64,000 nucleotides of DNA, from contig NZ_JBDJKW010000008.1 of assembly GCF_039673065.1 (NCBI RefSeq), positions 135,615 through 199,614 of the forward strand, read 5' to 3'. Positions within the stretch are counted from its first letter, which is position 1; every line of letters begins with the position of its first letter. The stretch is from Allobosea sp039673065. Lineage in GTDB: Bacteria; Pseudomonadota; Alphaproteobacteria; Rhizobiales; Beijerinckiaceae. This document shows positions 24,741-32,191 of the stretch, in pieces. The position numbers and the translations under genes were made by a program. The notes beneath the pieces were generated by a model. That model had not been told where the DNA came from and searched no databases. It was given only the letters and a program-made list of their open reading frames with translations.

Positions 24741-25520
24741 CTACCGGGCGGGTGATGCGATGATCAGTTCGCAGCGCGCGTCGCGAATCATCTGCATCGT
24801 CGCCGGGCCCGGCTCCCGGTCGGTGATCAATGTGCCGATTTCGCTGAGATGCGCCACCCGCGACATCGCCACACGGCTGAACTTGCTGTGGTCGGCGAGC
24901 AGGATGGAGCGGCGGGCGTTGCGCAGCATGGTGCGCCCGACCACCGCCTCGTCGTCGCGGTATTCCAGCAGGTTACCGTCCTGGTCGATGCCGCCGATGC
25001 TGGTGATGAACAGGTCGCAGCGATACTGCTCGACGAAGCTCGCCGCATGCATGCCGCCCATCGCCCGGTTGGGGCCGAGCCAGCGTCCGCCGGTGATCAT
25101 GATCGAGATCTCGGGGCACTTGTCGAGGATCGCGGCGGCCGCCGTGCTGCTGGTGACGACGCGCAGCCCGCTCGGCCGGCGCTCGGCCACCGCCTTGGCG
25201 AGCGCGTCGACCGTGGTGCCCGGCGTCAGGAAGAGCGAGCTGCCCGGCTTGACGAACTCGGCCGCGGCGCGGGCGATCGCCGCCTTCTCCGAGGCGGTCT
25301 CGACATGGCGCAGGCCGTAATCGGCATTGGCGGTGCTGAGATTGGCGCTCGCCCCGCCGTGATGGCGGCGCAGCAGCCCGCGATCGGACAGTTCCTGCAG
25401 GTCGCGCCGCAGCGTCTGCGGCGTGACGTTGAAGGTCTCGACCAGTTCCTCGATGGCGGCATAGCCGCGCCGGGCGAGGATATCGAGAATATCCGTATGG
25501 CGTTTGCTCAGGGGCTCCAT
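24741..25520 (-). CDS. DeoR-family transcription repressor
   Basis: This 259-residue regulator has an N-terminal winged helix (RHTDILDILARRGYAAIEEL, then TPQTLRRDLQELSDRGLLRRHHGG) and a C-terminal sugar-phosphate sensor domain (FLTPGTTVDALAKAV, LFITSIGGIDQDGNL, ILLADHSKF). DeoR proteins usually repress sugar catabolism genes until a phosphorylated intermediate binds. It is divergent from the PfkB kinase and aldolase genes and is their likely repressor. Repeats at 25565-25599 between the two genes look like its operators. Confidence 0.93.
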   Translation of the reverse strand: MEPLSKRHTDILDILARRGYAAIEELVETFNVTPQTLRRDLQELSDRGLLRRHHGGASANLSTANADYGLRHVETASEKAAIARAAAEFVKPGSSLFLTPGTTVDALAKAVAERRPSGLRVVTSSTAAAAILDKCPEISIMITGGRWLGPNRAMGGMHAASFVEQYRCDLFITSIGGIDQDGNLLEYRDDEAVVGRTMLRNARRSILLADHSKFSRVAMSRVAHLSEIGTLITDREPGPATMQMIRDARCELIIASPAR

Positions 25521-25564
25521 GGAGCGTCAGGCCTATATGCAGCGAACGGGACGGGCAATGCGCG

Positions 25565-25599
25565 TTTGCGAAAATGATCTTGCGAAAAAGAAAACGCAA
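25565..25599. promoter_or_regulatory. Operator-like repeats between DeoR and PfkB genes
   Basis: TTTGCGAAAA (25565-25574) is repeated as CTTGCGAAAA (25579-25588), then GAAAACGCAA (25590-25599) gives the inverted form. The copies sit on a 14 bp step in a short AT-rich patch, 45 bp from the DeoR start. A DeoR-type repressor site is the simplest reading. Confidence 0.5.
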
Positions 25600-25748
25600 G
25601 GCATCATCACGGCGGCCGCGCAGACGGATCCTGCCGGCCGCAGCGACACGATGATCCGGTCGGGATGAAACATGTTCGAGGCGCGGCCCCTGGGCTGCCG
25701 GCCATGCGGCCGGCCGGCCGATCTCCCCCTGGCGGCGGGAGCGCGTCG

Positions 25749-26657
25749 ATGAGCGGGCCTGTCATCGTCTGCGTCGGCAATCTCGTCTATGATGAGGTCT
25801 TCCGGGTCGAAACCCTGCCCTCCGCCGGGATCAAGACCGGCTGCACCGGCTATTCCGAGCGCTTCGGCGGGCCGGCTGCGACGGCTGCGGTGGCGATCTG
25901 CCGGCTCGGCGGCCAGGCCGCCTTCTGGGGCCGGGTAGGCGCCGACGCCGCCGGCGATCTCGGCATCGCGACGCTGCGTGGACATGGCGTCGATTGCGCC
26001 GGCGTGGTGGTGAAGCCCGAGGGGCGGACGCTGCGCGCCATCGTCTTCGTCGACGATCGCGGCGAGCGCATGATCGTCTCCAACCGCTACAGCCTCGCCC
26101 CCGATGCCGACGGATTGCCGGCGGACGGGCTCGAACAGGCCGGTGTCGTGCTGGCCGATACGCGCTGGCCTGCCGGCGCCCATATCGCCTTCGAACGCGC
26201 CAAAGCCGCCGGAATCCCGCGCGTTCTCGACGCGGACGGCGGCAGTGTGGCCGACAACCAGCGCCTGATCGAGGCGGCCGACCATGTCGTGTTTTCCAGC
26301 GAGGGCCTGCGCGATCATGCCGGCGAGGGCGAGCCCGAGGCGCTGCTGCGGCACTGCGCGGGGAATGGTCGTACCGTCTTCGCGGTCACCTGCGGCTCCG
26401 GCGGCAGCCTCTGGCTCGTCGATGGCGTGCTCGCCCATGTGCCGGCCTATCGGGTCGCGGTCAGGGATACGACCGGCTGCGGCGACGTCTTCCACGGCGC
26501 CTATGCGATGGCCCTCGCCGAGGGGCGCCCGCCGGTCGAGGCGGCACGCTTCGCCTCCGCCGTGGCGGCGCTCAAGGCCGAGCGCGGCGAGGGCTGGAAC
26601 GGCATGCCCGACCGCGCCTCCGTCGAGGCGCTGATGGCACGTGGCGCGACGGGCTGA
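25749..26657 (+). CDS. PfkB-family carbohydrate kinase of the catabolic locus
   Basis: This 302-residue ribokinase-fold kinase begins VIVCVGNLVYDEVFRV and carries GGPAATAAVAICRLGG and the catalytic DTTGCGDVFHGAYA, where Asp of GCGD is the general base (the family norm is GAGD; Cys is seen in some members). It would phosphorylate a ketose or related polyol so the aldolase encoded next can cleave it. The start at 25749 follows GGCGGGAG; upstream residues are low-complexity. It is divergent from the DeoR repressor. The exact sugar is unknown; overall similarity to sulfofructose- or tagatose-type kinases is not specific enough to decide. Confidence 0.88.
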   Translation: MSGPVIVCVGNLVYDEVFRVETLPSAGIKTGCTGYSERFGGPAATAAVAICRLGGQAAFWGRVGADAAGDLGIATLRGHGVDCAGVVVKPEGRTLRAIVFVDDRGERMIVSNRYSLAPDADGLPADGLEQAGVVLADTRWPAGAHIAFERAKAAGIPRVLDADGGSVADNQRLIEAADHVVFSSEGLRDHAGEGEPEALLRHCAGNGRTVFAVTCGSGGSLWLVDGVLAHVPAYRVAVRDTTGCGDVFHGAYAMALAEGRPPVEAARFASAVAALKAERGEGWNGMPDRASVEALMARGATG

Positions 26658-26665
26658 CGGCTTTC

Positions 26666-26755
26666 GCAATGCAGCGTTTTCAATTCGCATTGCAACATAT
26701 CGAACGCGATATCTGATCGAAAGCGATAATAGTACTTGCGATAGCGAACATCGCA
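26666..26755. promoter_or_regulatory. Repeat array upstream of the aldolase gene
   Basis: GCAATGC (26666-26672) and GCATTGC (26687-26693) form a perfect inverted repeat. Next come CGAACGCGATA (26701-26711) and CGAAAGCGATA (26718-26728), a direct repeat on a 17 bp step, then TTGCGATAGCGAA and a closing TCGCA. The whole 90 bp patch is AT-rich compared with its surroundings and ends about 105 bp before the aldolase start. It probably binds the DeoR repressor and/or another regulator. Confidence 0.5.
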
Positions 26756-26859
26756 TGCATCAATCCGGTCGAGCGCTCACGGGCGCCGGCCCGGTGGAGA
26801 CCGGCCGGGCCCGAACCCGCGCCGCGCCCCGCGTTTCCAAGCCGTTCCGAAGGTGACCC

Positions 26860-28266
26860 ATGGCCTGTTCCACGCCCGCCGAGCTGATCCAAGACCTGAA
26901 GGCGATCGGTGTCGATCTGTCCGGGGCCTCGCCCGATTTCTCGAAGAGCAGCCGGCCGCCGGCCGAGATGATCGACCGCTGGGCCGAGACGGCGGCCATC
27001 GCCGAGCCGGCCGCCCGCTCGGTCGCGATCTGGGCGATCCGCGAGGCCGCGCTCGCCGCCGGCATCGTGCCGTCCTCGATCCAGGAACTCTATCTCGCCT
27101 GCGCCGCCGGCAAATGGTCGGGCCGCACCGTGCCGGCCATGAACCTGCGCGGCTGGACCTATCACACCGTCCGCTCGGTCTTCCGCGCCGCCAAGGAGCT
27201 CGACTCCAAGCTGTTCATCTTCGAGCAGGCGGTCGGCGAATGGCTCTACGCCCAGCAGCCCCCGGCCGAATACGCCGCCGGCGTGCTCGCCGCCGCCCTG
27301 CGCGAGGGCTATACCGGCCCGGTCTTCCTGCAGGCCGACCACGACCAGATCAACGCCAAGGCCTATCTGGCCGATCCCAAGGCCGAGGTCGCCAAGCTCG
27401 AGACGATCATGCGCGAGCAGATCGCCGCCGGCCTCTACAGCATCGACATCGACGCCTCGACCGTGGTCGACCTCTCGCTGCCGACCGTCGAGGACCAGCA
27501 GCGCGTCAACGCCGAGCTGACCGCGCATTTCACCCAGTTCGTGCGCGGCATCGAGCCGAAGGGCATCAACATCTCGCTCGGCGCCGAGATCGGCGAGGTC
27601 GGCCACGAGAACACCACGCCGGAGGAGCTGCGCTCCTTCATGAAGGTCTATCTCGAGGAGATGGCCAAGCGCGATCCCAAGGCGCCGATCGTCAGCAAGA
27701 TCTCGATCAATTCGGGCACCTATCACGGCGGCAAGGTACTGCCGGACGGCACGCTCGCCCCCGTCACGGTCGATTACGAGCTGCTGAAGACGATCTCGAC
27801 GATCTGCCGGCAGGACTACAACATGGCCGGCGCGGTGCAGCACGGCGCCTCGACGCTGCCGGGCGAGCAGCTCGCCATGCTGCCGAAGGCGGAGGCCGTC
27901 GAGGTCCATCTCGCGCTCGGCTTCAACAACCTGATCTTCGACCACCCGGCGCTGCCGCAGGCGATGCGCGACCAGATCCGCGACTACACCTTCGCCAACC
28001 ACGCCCATGAGCGCGGCAAGGACGAGACCGAGGCGCAGTTCTTCTACAACACGCGCAAGAAGTCCTGGAAGGTGATGAAGGAAGCGTTCTGGGCGATGCC
28101 CAAGGAGCCGACCGACGCCATCATGGCCTCGCTCCAGGAGATATTCCGCAACATGTTCACCTGGATGAACGTCGGCGGCACCAGCAAGCTCGTCACCGAG
28201 AACACCACGCTGGTGAAGATCGCGCCGCCGGTTCCCGACGCGCTAGCCAAGGCCCGCGCGGCCTGA
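26860..28266 (+). CDS. Class II fructose/tagatose-bisphosphate-type aldolase, long form
   Basis: This 468-residue predicted zinc aldolase splits a ketose phosphate into two three-carbon pieces. Class II features are QADHDQIN with a metal His, ISLGAEIGEVGHENTT with a conserved Glu and His, the glycine-rich phosphate site SKISINSGTYHGG, and AGAVQHGAST. At 468 residues it is longer than the usual 285-350, with extra N- and C-terminal regions; such long forms are known in alphaproteobacteria but poorly characterised. It lies after the PfkB kinase and before an ABC sugar transporter, so a kinase-aldolase pathway is likely. Substrate not determined. Confidence 0.85.
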   Translation: MACSTPAELIQDLKAIGVDLSGASPDFSKSSRPPAEMIDRWAETAAIAEPAARSVAIWAIREAALAAGIVPSSIQELYLACAAGKWSGRTVPAMNLRGWTYHTVRSVFRAAKELDSKLFIFEQAVGEWLYAQQPPAEYAAGVLAAALREGYTGPVFLQADHDQINAKAYLADPKAEVAKLETIMREQIAAGLYSIDIDASTVVDLSLPTVEDQQRVNAELTAHFTQFVRGIEPKGINISLGAEIGEVGHENTTPEELRSFMKVYLEEMAKRDPKAPIVSKISINSGTYHGGKVLPDGTLAPVTVDYELLKTISTICRQDYNMAGAVQHGASTLPGEQLAMLPKAEAVEVHLALGFNNLIFDHPALPQAMRDQIRDYTFANHAHERGKDETEAQFFYNTRKKSWKVMKEAFWAMPKEPTDAIMASLQEIFRNMFTWMNVGGTSKLVTENTTLVKIAPPVPDALAKARAA

Positions 28267-28392
28267 CGACGACGACATGGGCGCGCCCGCTTCACGCGGA
28301 CGCGCCCGGGCCGCCCAGGCCCGCGACCACGCCTGCCAACGAGACGAGCCGCGATCAGCGGCCGGCCATAAACGAACCCGGGAGAAACGCTC

Positions 28393-29676
28393 ATGGATCG
28401 CACACGTAGATCGTCCCTGCTCAAGATCGCCGGGATGGCGCTCGCCTCGATGATCAGCCTGCCGACGCTCGCCATGGCGCAGCAGAAGGAGGTGCGCTGG
28501 GGCCAGTGGAAGGGACCCGAGGTCGGCGAGAAGTTCATGTCCGAGCTCAAGGCGGCCTTCGAGAAGGACCATCCGGACATCAAGCTCGTGCCGGTGGATT
28601 CGCCCTTCAACGGCTTCCACGACCGCGCGCTGGTGCTGCACCAGGCCAACAAGCTGCCCGACGTGCTGCTGGTCCAGGTCGACTGGGTCGCCGAATTCGC
28701 CGATCTCGGCCTGATCGAGCCGCTGGATGAGCGCATCGCCAAGGAGCCGAAGGAGTTCTTCGGCAATATCCCGACCACCTTCCACACCAAATGGCGCGGC
28801 AAGCAGTACTACCTGCCGATCGAGTCGGGCGCGGTCGCGCTGTTCTGGAACACCCAGCGCTTCAAGGAGGCCGGCCTTTCCGGGCCGCCGAAGACCTGGG
28901 ACGAGTTCGCCGATTATGCGCGCAAGCTCAGCAATCCCGACAAGCGCCAGTTCGCGGTCACCGGCACGCTGCAGGGCGAGCCGCCGACCAACATGACCTA
29001 CGAGATCTATCCGCTGCTGCTGCAGGCGGGCGCCAAGATCATCGATTCCGAGACCAACAAGGCGGTGTTCAACAGCCCCGAGGGCGTCAAGGCGATCGAG
29101 TGGTATGTCGACCGCATCAACAAGGACAAGATCTCGGTGCCGGGCGTGCTGAGCAATGGCGAGAAGGAGAAGCGCGCCAACTTCGCCTCCGGCAACGTCG
29201 CGATGATGTTCGAGGGGCCCTGGGGCGTCGCCATCCAGAAGCAGCTCAACCCCAACCTGACCTACGACATCGCTCCGCTGCCCAAGGGCGCCACCACCGG
29301 CACCATGGTGCGCGGCTCGCTCAACGCGCTGACCAGCCAGGCGCGCGACAAGGACGCCGCCTGGACCTTCATGCGCTGGATGTCGGGGCCGAAGGGCATC
29401 GAGATGTGGTCGAAGGGCACGGGTGCCTTCCCGGCGCGCAGCGACGTGGCCAGCCAGGACTGGTTCAAGGAGCGCAAGCTCTTCCAGGCCTTCGTCACGC
29501 AGATGTCGGCCGAGAACGCCAACTCGCCCTTCCTCGTGATGCCGAACGCCGTGCAGATGAACAAGATCATGAGCACGGAGATCCAGAACGTCGTGCAGGG
29601 CAAGAAGACCGCCAAGCAGGCGCTCGACGACGCCGCGGGCGAGTGGAACAAGATCTTCGCCGCCGCGGCGAAGTAA
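28393..29676 (+). CDS. Sugar-type ABC transporter substrate-binding protein
   Basis: This periplasmic binding protein of 427 residues belongs to the extracellular solute-binding family 1 (MalE/UgpB type). The signal peptide spans about residues 1-29, ending AMAQQ; a paired arginine (TRRSSLLK) near its start leaves Tat export possible. Visible family stretches are FNGFHDRALVLHQANKLPDV, NFASGNVAMMFEGPWGVAI and WTFMRWMSGPKG. It captures the solute for the two permeases downstream. A GGGAGAAA site precedes the ATG. A strong hairpin lies after its stop. Confidence 0.92.
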   Translation: MDRTRRSSLLKIAGMALASMISLPTLAMAQQKEVRWGQWKGPEVGEKFMSELKAAFEKDHPDIKLVPVDSPFNGFHDRALVLHQANKLPDVLLVQVDWVAEFADLGLIEPLDERIAKEPKEFFGNIPTTFHTKWRGKQYYLPIESGAVALFWNTQRFKEAGLSGPPKTWDEFADYARKLSNPDKRQFAVTGTLQGEPPTNMTYEIYPLLLQAGAKIIDSETNKAVFNSPEGVKAIEWYVDRINKDKISVPGVLSNGEKEKRANFASGNVAMMFEGPWGVAIQKQLNPNLTYDIAPLPKGATTGTMVRGSLNALTSQARDKDAAWTFMRWMSGPKGIEMWSKGTGAFPARSDVASQDWFKERKLFQAFVTQMSAENANSPFLVMPNAVQMNKIMSTEIQNVVQGKKTAKQALDDAAGEWNKIFAAAAK

Positions 29677-29702
29677 AGCCACCGCACCGCCCGCATGTGA
29701 GC

Positions 29703-29748
29703 GGCGCCGCCGCCGGCCGGACCCGAAAGGGACGGCCGGGACGGCGCC
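29703..29748 (+). promoter_or_regulatory. Intercistronic hairpin after the binding-protein gene
   Basis: Nested stems GGCGCC/GGCGCC, CCGGCCG/CGGCCGG and CCC/GGG close on a GAAA tetraloop. It starts 27 bp after the stop and has no T-run. Such hairpins commonly protect the binding-protein mRNA from 3' decay so that this protein outnumbers the permeases; that role here is inference. Confidence 0.5.
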
Positions 29749-29854
29749 CCGCCACCGCCCGCGATCGCCCGGAGGGGGCAGGCGTCCCCTCCGTCCGTTG
29801 CACCAGGGCCGGCGCACGCGCCGACCCCGCAAGACCGGCGTGCCAGGTTCCCCC

Positions 29855-30742
29855 ATGTATTCGCTGAAGCAGAAATACCGCGAGGAAATCCTCGCCTTCT
29901 CGTTCCTCTGGCCGGCGCTGCTGATCCTGGTGGCGCTGCTGGTCTACCCGCTCGGCGACGTGATCCGGCTGAGCTTCTACGATTCCAACCTCAACCGCGA
30001 GGAATGGGTCGGGTTCGGCAACTACATCGCCCTGTCGAAGGACCCGCTGTTCTGGAAGGCCTTCGTCCAGACGGTCGTGTTCACCTTCTTCAGCGTGGCG
30101 CTGCACCTCGTGCTCGGCCTCGGCCTCGCCCTGCTGCTCAACCTGCACCTCAACGGTGCCTTCCGCAGCCTGGCGCGCGGCCTGCTGATCGTGCCCTGGC
30201 TGATCGCGCCGACGGTCGCGGGCATGATCTGGGTGCTGATGCTGCAGCCCTTCGGCGTCTTCAACGGCGTGCTGGTCTCGCTCGGCATTCTCGACGCGAA
30301 TTCCGCCGTGTCCTGGCTCGGCGATCCCAAGACGGCGCTCGGCTCGGTCACGGCGATGAACGTCTGGCGCGCCTTCCCCTTCTTCATGGTGATGCTGCTG
30401 GCCGGCCTGCAGGCGATCCCGAAGCAGCTCTACGAGGCGGCCGAGATCGACGGCGCCACGCTCTGGGAGCAGTTCCGCCACATCACCCTGCCGCAGCTGC
30501 GCAGCGTCATCACCACGATCGTGCTGCTCGACTCGATCTGGACCTTCCGCGCCTTCGACCCGGTCTACGTCATGACCGGCGGCGGCCCGGCCCATTCCTC
30601 GGAAGTGCTCGCCACCGCGATCTATTTCGACGGCTTCCAGAAGCTGCGCTTCGGCTACGCCTCCGCCGAGGCGGTGGTGATGTTCCTCGTCCTCTTCGTC
30701 GTCAGCGCCATCTATGTGCGCCGCGCGATGAGCAACGCCTAA
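29855..30742 (+). CDS. Sugar-type ABC transporter permease (MalF/UgpA type)
   Basis: This 295-residue inner-membrane permease is the first of two channel subunits. Six membrane segments are predicted, starting with EILAFSFLWPALLILVALLV. The coupling loop EAAEIDGATLWEQFRHITLP is the classic EAA motif of sugar permeases. ATG at 29855 is chosen; an upstream extension of about 19 residues has no ribosome site. The C-terminus ends at AIYVRRAMSNA. It follows the binding protein after 178 bp and is followed by the second permease after 17 bp. Confidence 0.92.
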   Translation: MYSLKQKYREEILAFSFLWPALLILVALLVYPLGDVIRLSFYDSNLNREEWVGFGNYIALSKDPLFWKAFVQTVVFTFFSVALHLVLGLGLALLLNLHLNGAFRSLARGLLIVPWLIAPTVAGMIWVLMLQPFGVFNGVLVSLGILDANSAVSWLGDPKTALGSVTAMNVWRAFPFFMVMLLAGLQAIPKQLYEAAEIDGATLWEQFRHITLPQLRSVITTIVLLDSIWTFRAFDPVYVMTGGGPAHSSEVLATAIYFDGFQKLRFGYASAEAVVMFLVLFVVSAIYVRRAMSNA

Positions 30743-30759
30743 AGCGGGATCAAAACACG

Positions 30760-31623
30760 ATGCCTATGGTCATTTCCGGCAGGCTGGGCCAGCGCGGGCG
30801 CGAGCGTCTCCTCAACGCCTCGGCCTACCTGCTCCTGATCCTCGCGATCGTCATCATATTCTTCCCGCTCGCCTGGATGCTCTCGGTCTCCTTCCGGCCG
30901 AATCTCGAGGTCATGCAGATGCCGCCGCGCTGGCTGCCGGAGGTGTTCACCCTGGAGGGCTATCGCAAGATCTTCTCCAGCAGCCGCTATCTCGTGGTCT
31001 TCCTGAACACGACGATCATCTCGCTGGTGGTGACGGTGCTGTCGCTGCTGCTGGGCGCGATGGCGGCCTATGCGCTGGCGCGTTTCAACTTCGTCGGCCA
31101 GCGCATGGTGCTCATGTTCCTGATCACCACGCAGATGTTCCCGCTGGTGCTGCTCTGCATCCCCTATTTCAGGATCTTCATCACGCTCGGGCTCTACGAC
31201 ACCCGCACCTCGCTGGTGATCGTCTACCTGACCTTCACCCTGCCGTTCTGCATCCTGATGCTGCGCAGCTACTTCATCAACATCCCGCGCGACATCGAGG
31301 AGGCGGCGATGGTCGACGGCTGCTCGCGGCTGGGCGCGATCTTCCGCACCCTGGTGCCGATGTCCTATCCCGCCTTCGTCGGGGCCGGGCTCTACACCTT
31401 CCTGCTCGCCTGGAACGAGTTCCTCTTCGCGGTGGTGCTGATCGAGTCCTGGGAGAACCGGGTGCTCACCATGGCGATCTACAGCCTGATGGCCGAGTTC
31501 GTCACCGACTGGAACGCGATGATGGCCTTCTCGGTGCTGGCGAGCCTGCCGCTGGTTGTCGCCTTCATCTTCCTGCAGCGCTACATGGTGCAGGGCATGA
31601 CCGCCGGCGCGCTGACCTCGTGA
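30760..31623 (+). CDS. Sugar-type ABC transporter permease (MalG/UgpE type)
   Basis: This 287-residue partner permease has six membrane segments, the conserved LPFCILMLRSYFINIPRDIE and coupling loop EEAAMVDGCSRLGAIFRTLVP. It ends MTAGALTS, similar to many MalG-type C-termini. No ATP-binding (MalK/UgpC) gene lies in this locus, so the transporter must borrow an ATPase encoded elsewhere, as is often seen in this order. The ATG at 30760 lies 17 bp after the first permease stop. Confidence 0.92.
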   Translation: MPMVISGRLGQRGRERLLNASAYLLLILAIVIIFFPLAWMLSVSFRPNLEVMQMPPRWLPEVFTLEGYRKIFSSSRYLVVFLNTTIISLVVTVLSLLLGAMAAYALARFNFVGQRMVLMFLITTQMFPLVLLCIPYFRIFITLGLYDTRTSLVIVYLTFTLPFCILMLRSYFINIPRDIEEAAMVDGCSRLGAIFRTLVPMSYPAFVGAGLYTFLLAWNEFLFAVVLIESWENRVLTMAIYSLMAEFVTDWNAMMAFSVLASLPLVVAFIFLQRYMVQGMTAGALTS

Positions 31624-31632
31624 GCGGCGAGA

Positions 31633-31659
31633 CCGGCCGGGCTCGCAAGGCCCGGCCGG
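31633..31659 (+). promoter_or_regulatory. GC-rich hairpin between permease and dehydroquinase-like genes
   Basis: A perfect 10 bp stem CCGGCCGGGC / GCCCGGCCGG with a 7 nt loop lies 10 bp after the permease stop. There is no T-run, so it may slow decay or attenuate rather than end transcription before the next two genes. Confidence 0.4.
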
Positions 31660-31735
31660 ATCGTGTAGGCGGGTGTCCCAGCGGAAGCGCCGCAGAAGCG
31701 CTCCGCCCGCCAACGCACCAGCCCGGGGAAGCATC

Positions 31736-32191
31736 GTGAGCCGTCTCGTCTACGTCCTGAACGGACCCAACCTGAACCTCCTCGGCAAGCGCCAGCCCCA
31801 GATCTACGGCCACACCACCCTGGCCGATGTCGAGGCGCGCTGCCGCACGCTCGCCGGCGAGCTCGGCCTCGAGCTGCGCTTCCACCAGAGCAACCGCGAA
31901 TACGAGATCATCGACTGGGTGCACGAGGCGCGCGAGACCGCCGGCGCCATCGTCATCAACCCGGCCGCCTTCACCCATACCTCCGTCGCGATCCTCGACG
32001 CGCTCAACGCCTTCGACGCGCCGGTGATCGAGGTCCACATCTCCAATGTGCACAAGCGCGAGGCCTTCCGTCACCATTCCTATGTGACGCTGCGGGCGGA
32101 CGCGGTCATGGCCGGCTTCGGCACCCATGGCTACGAGCTCGCCCTGCGCCACGCCGCCCATCTGATCGACGCCAAGCAGGCCGCGACCTGA
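31736..32191 (+). CDS. aroQ: Type II 3-dehydroquinate dehydratase (paralog in catabolic locus)
   Basis: The family converts 3-dehydroquinate to 3-dehydroshikimate. The 151-residue sequence keeps the usual active-site residues Arg19, Tyr24 (NGPNLNLLGKRQPQIYG), Asn75, His81, His101 and Arg112. Two conserved stretches differ: the usual SNHEG loop reads SNREY (52-56), and NPGAY reads NPAAF (75-79). That suggests a diverged paralog, perhaps for a related substrate or for quinate breakdown rather than aromatic amino-acid synthesis. The start is GTG with GGGGAAG before it. Its stop overlaps the dehydrogenase start by one base (TGATG). Confidence 0.85.
   Translation: MSRLVYVLNGPNLNLLGKRQPQIYGHTTLADVEARCRTLAGELGLELRFHQSNREYEIIDWVHEARETAGAIVINPAAFTHTSVAILDALNAFDAPVIEVHISNVHKREAFRHHSYVTLRADAVMAGFGTHGYELALRHAAHLIDAKQAAT

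Noticed and set aside
28279..28307. GGGCGCG/CGCGCCC stem between aldolase and binding protein genes
   Set aside because: Short stem with a 15 nt loop and no T-run; likely by chance in GC-rich DNA.
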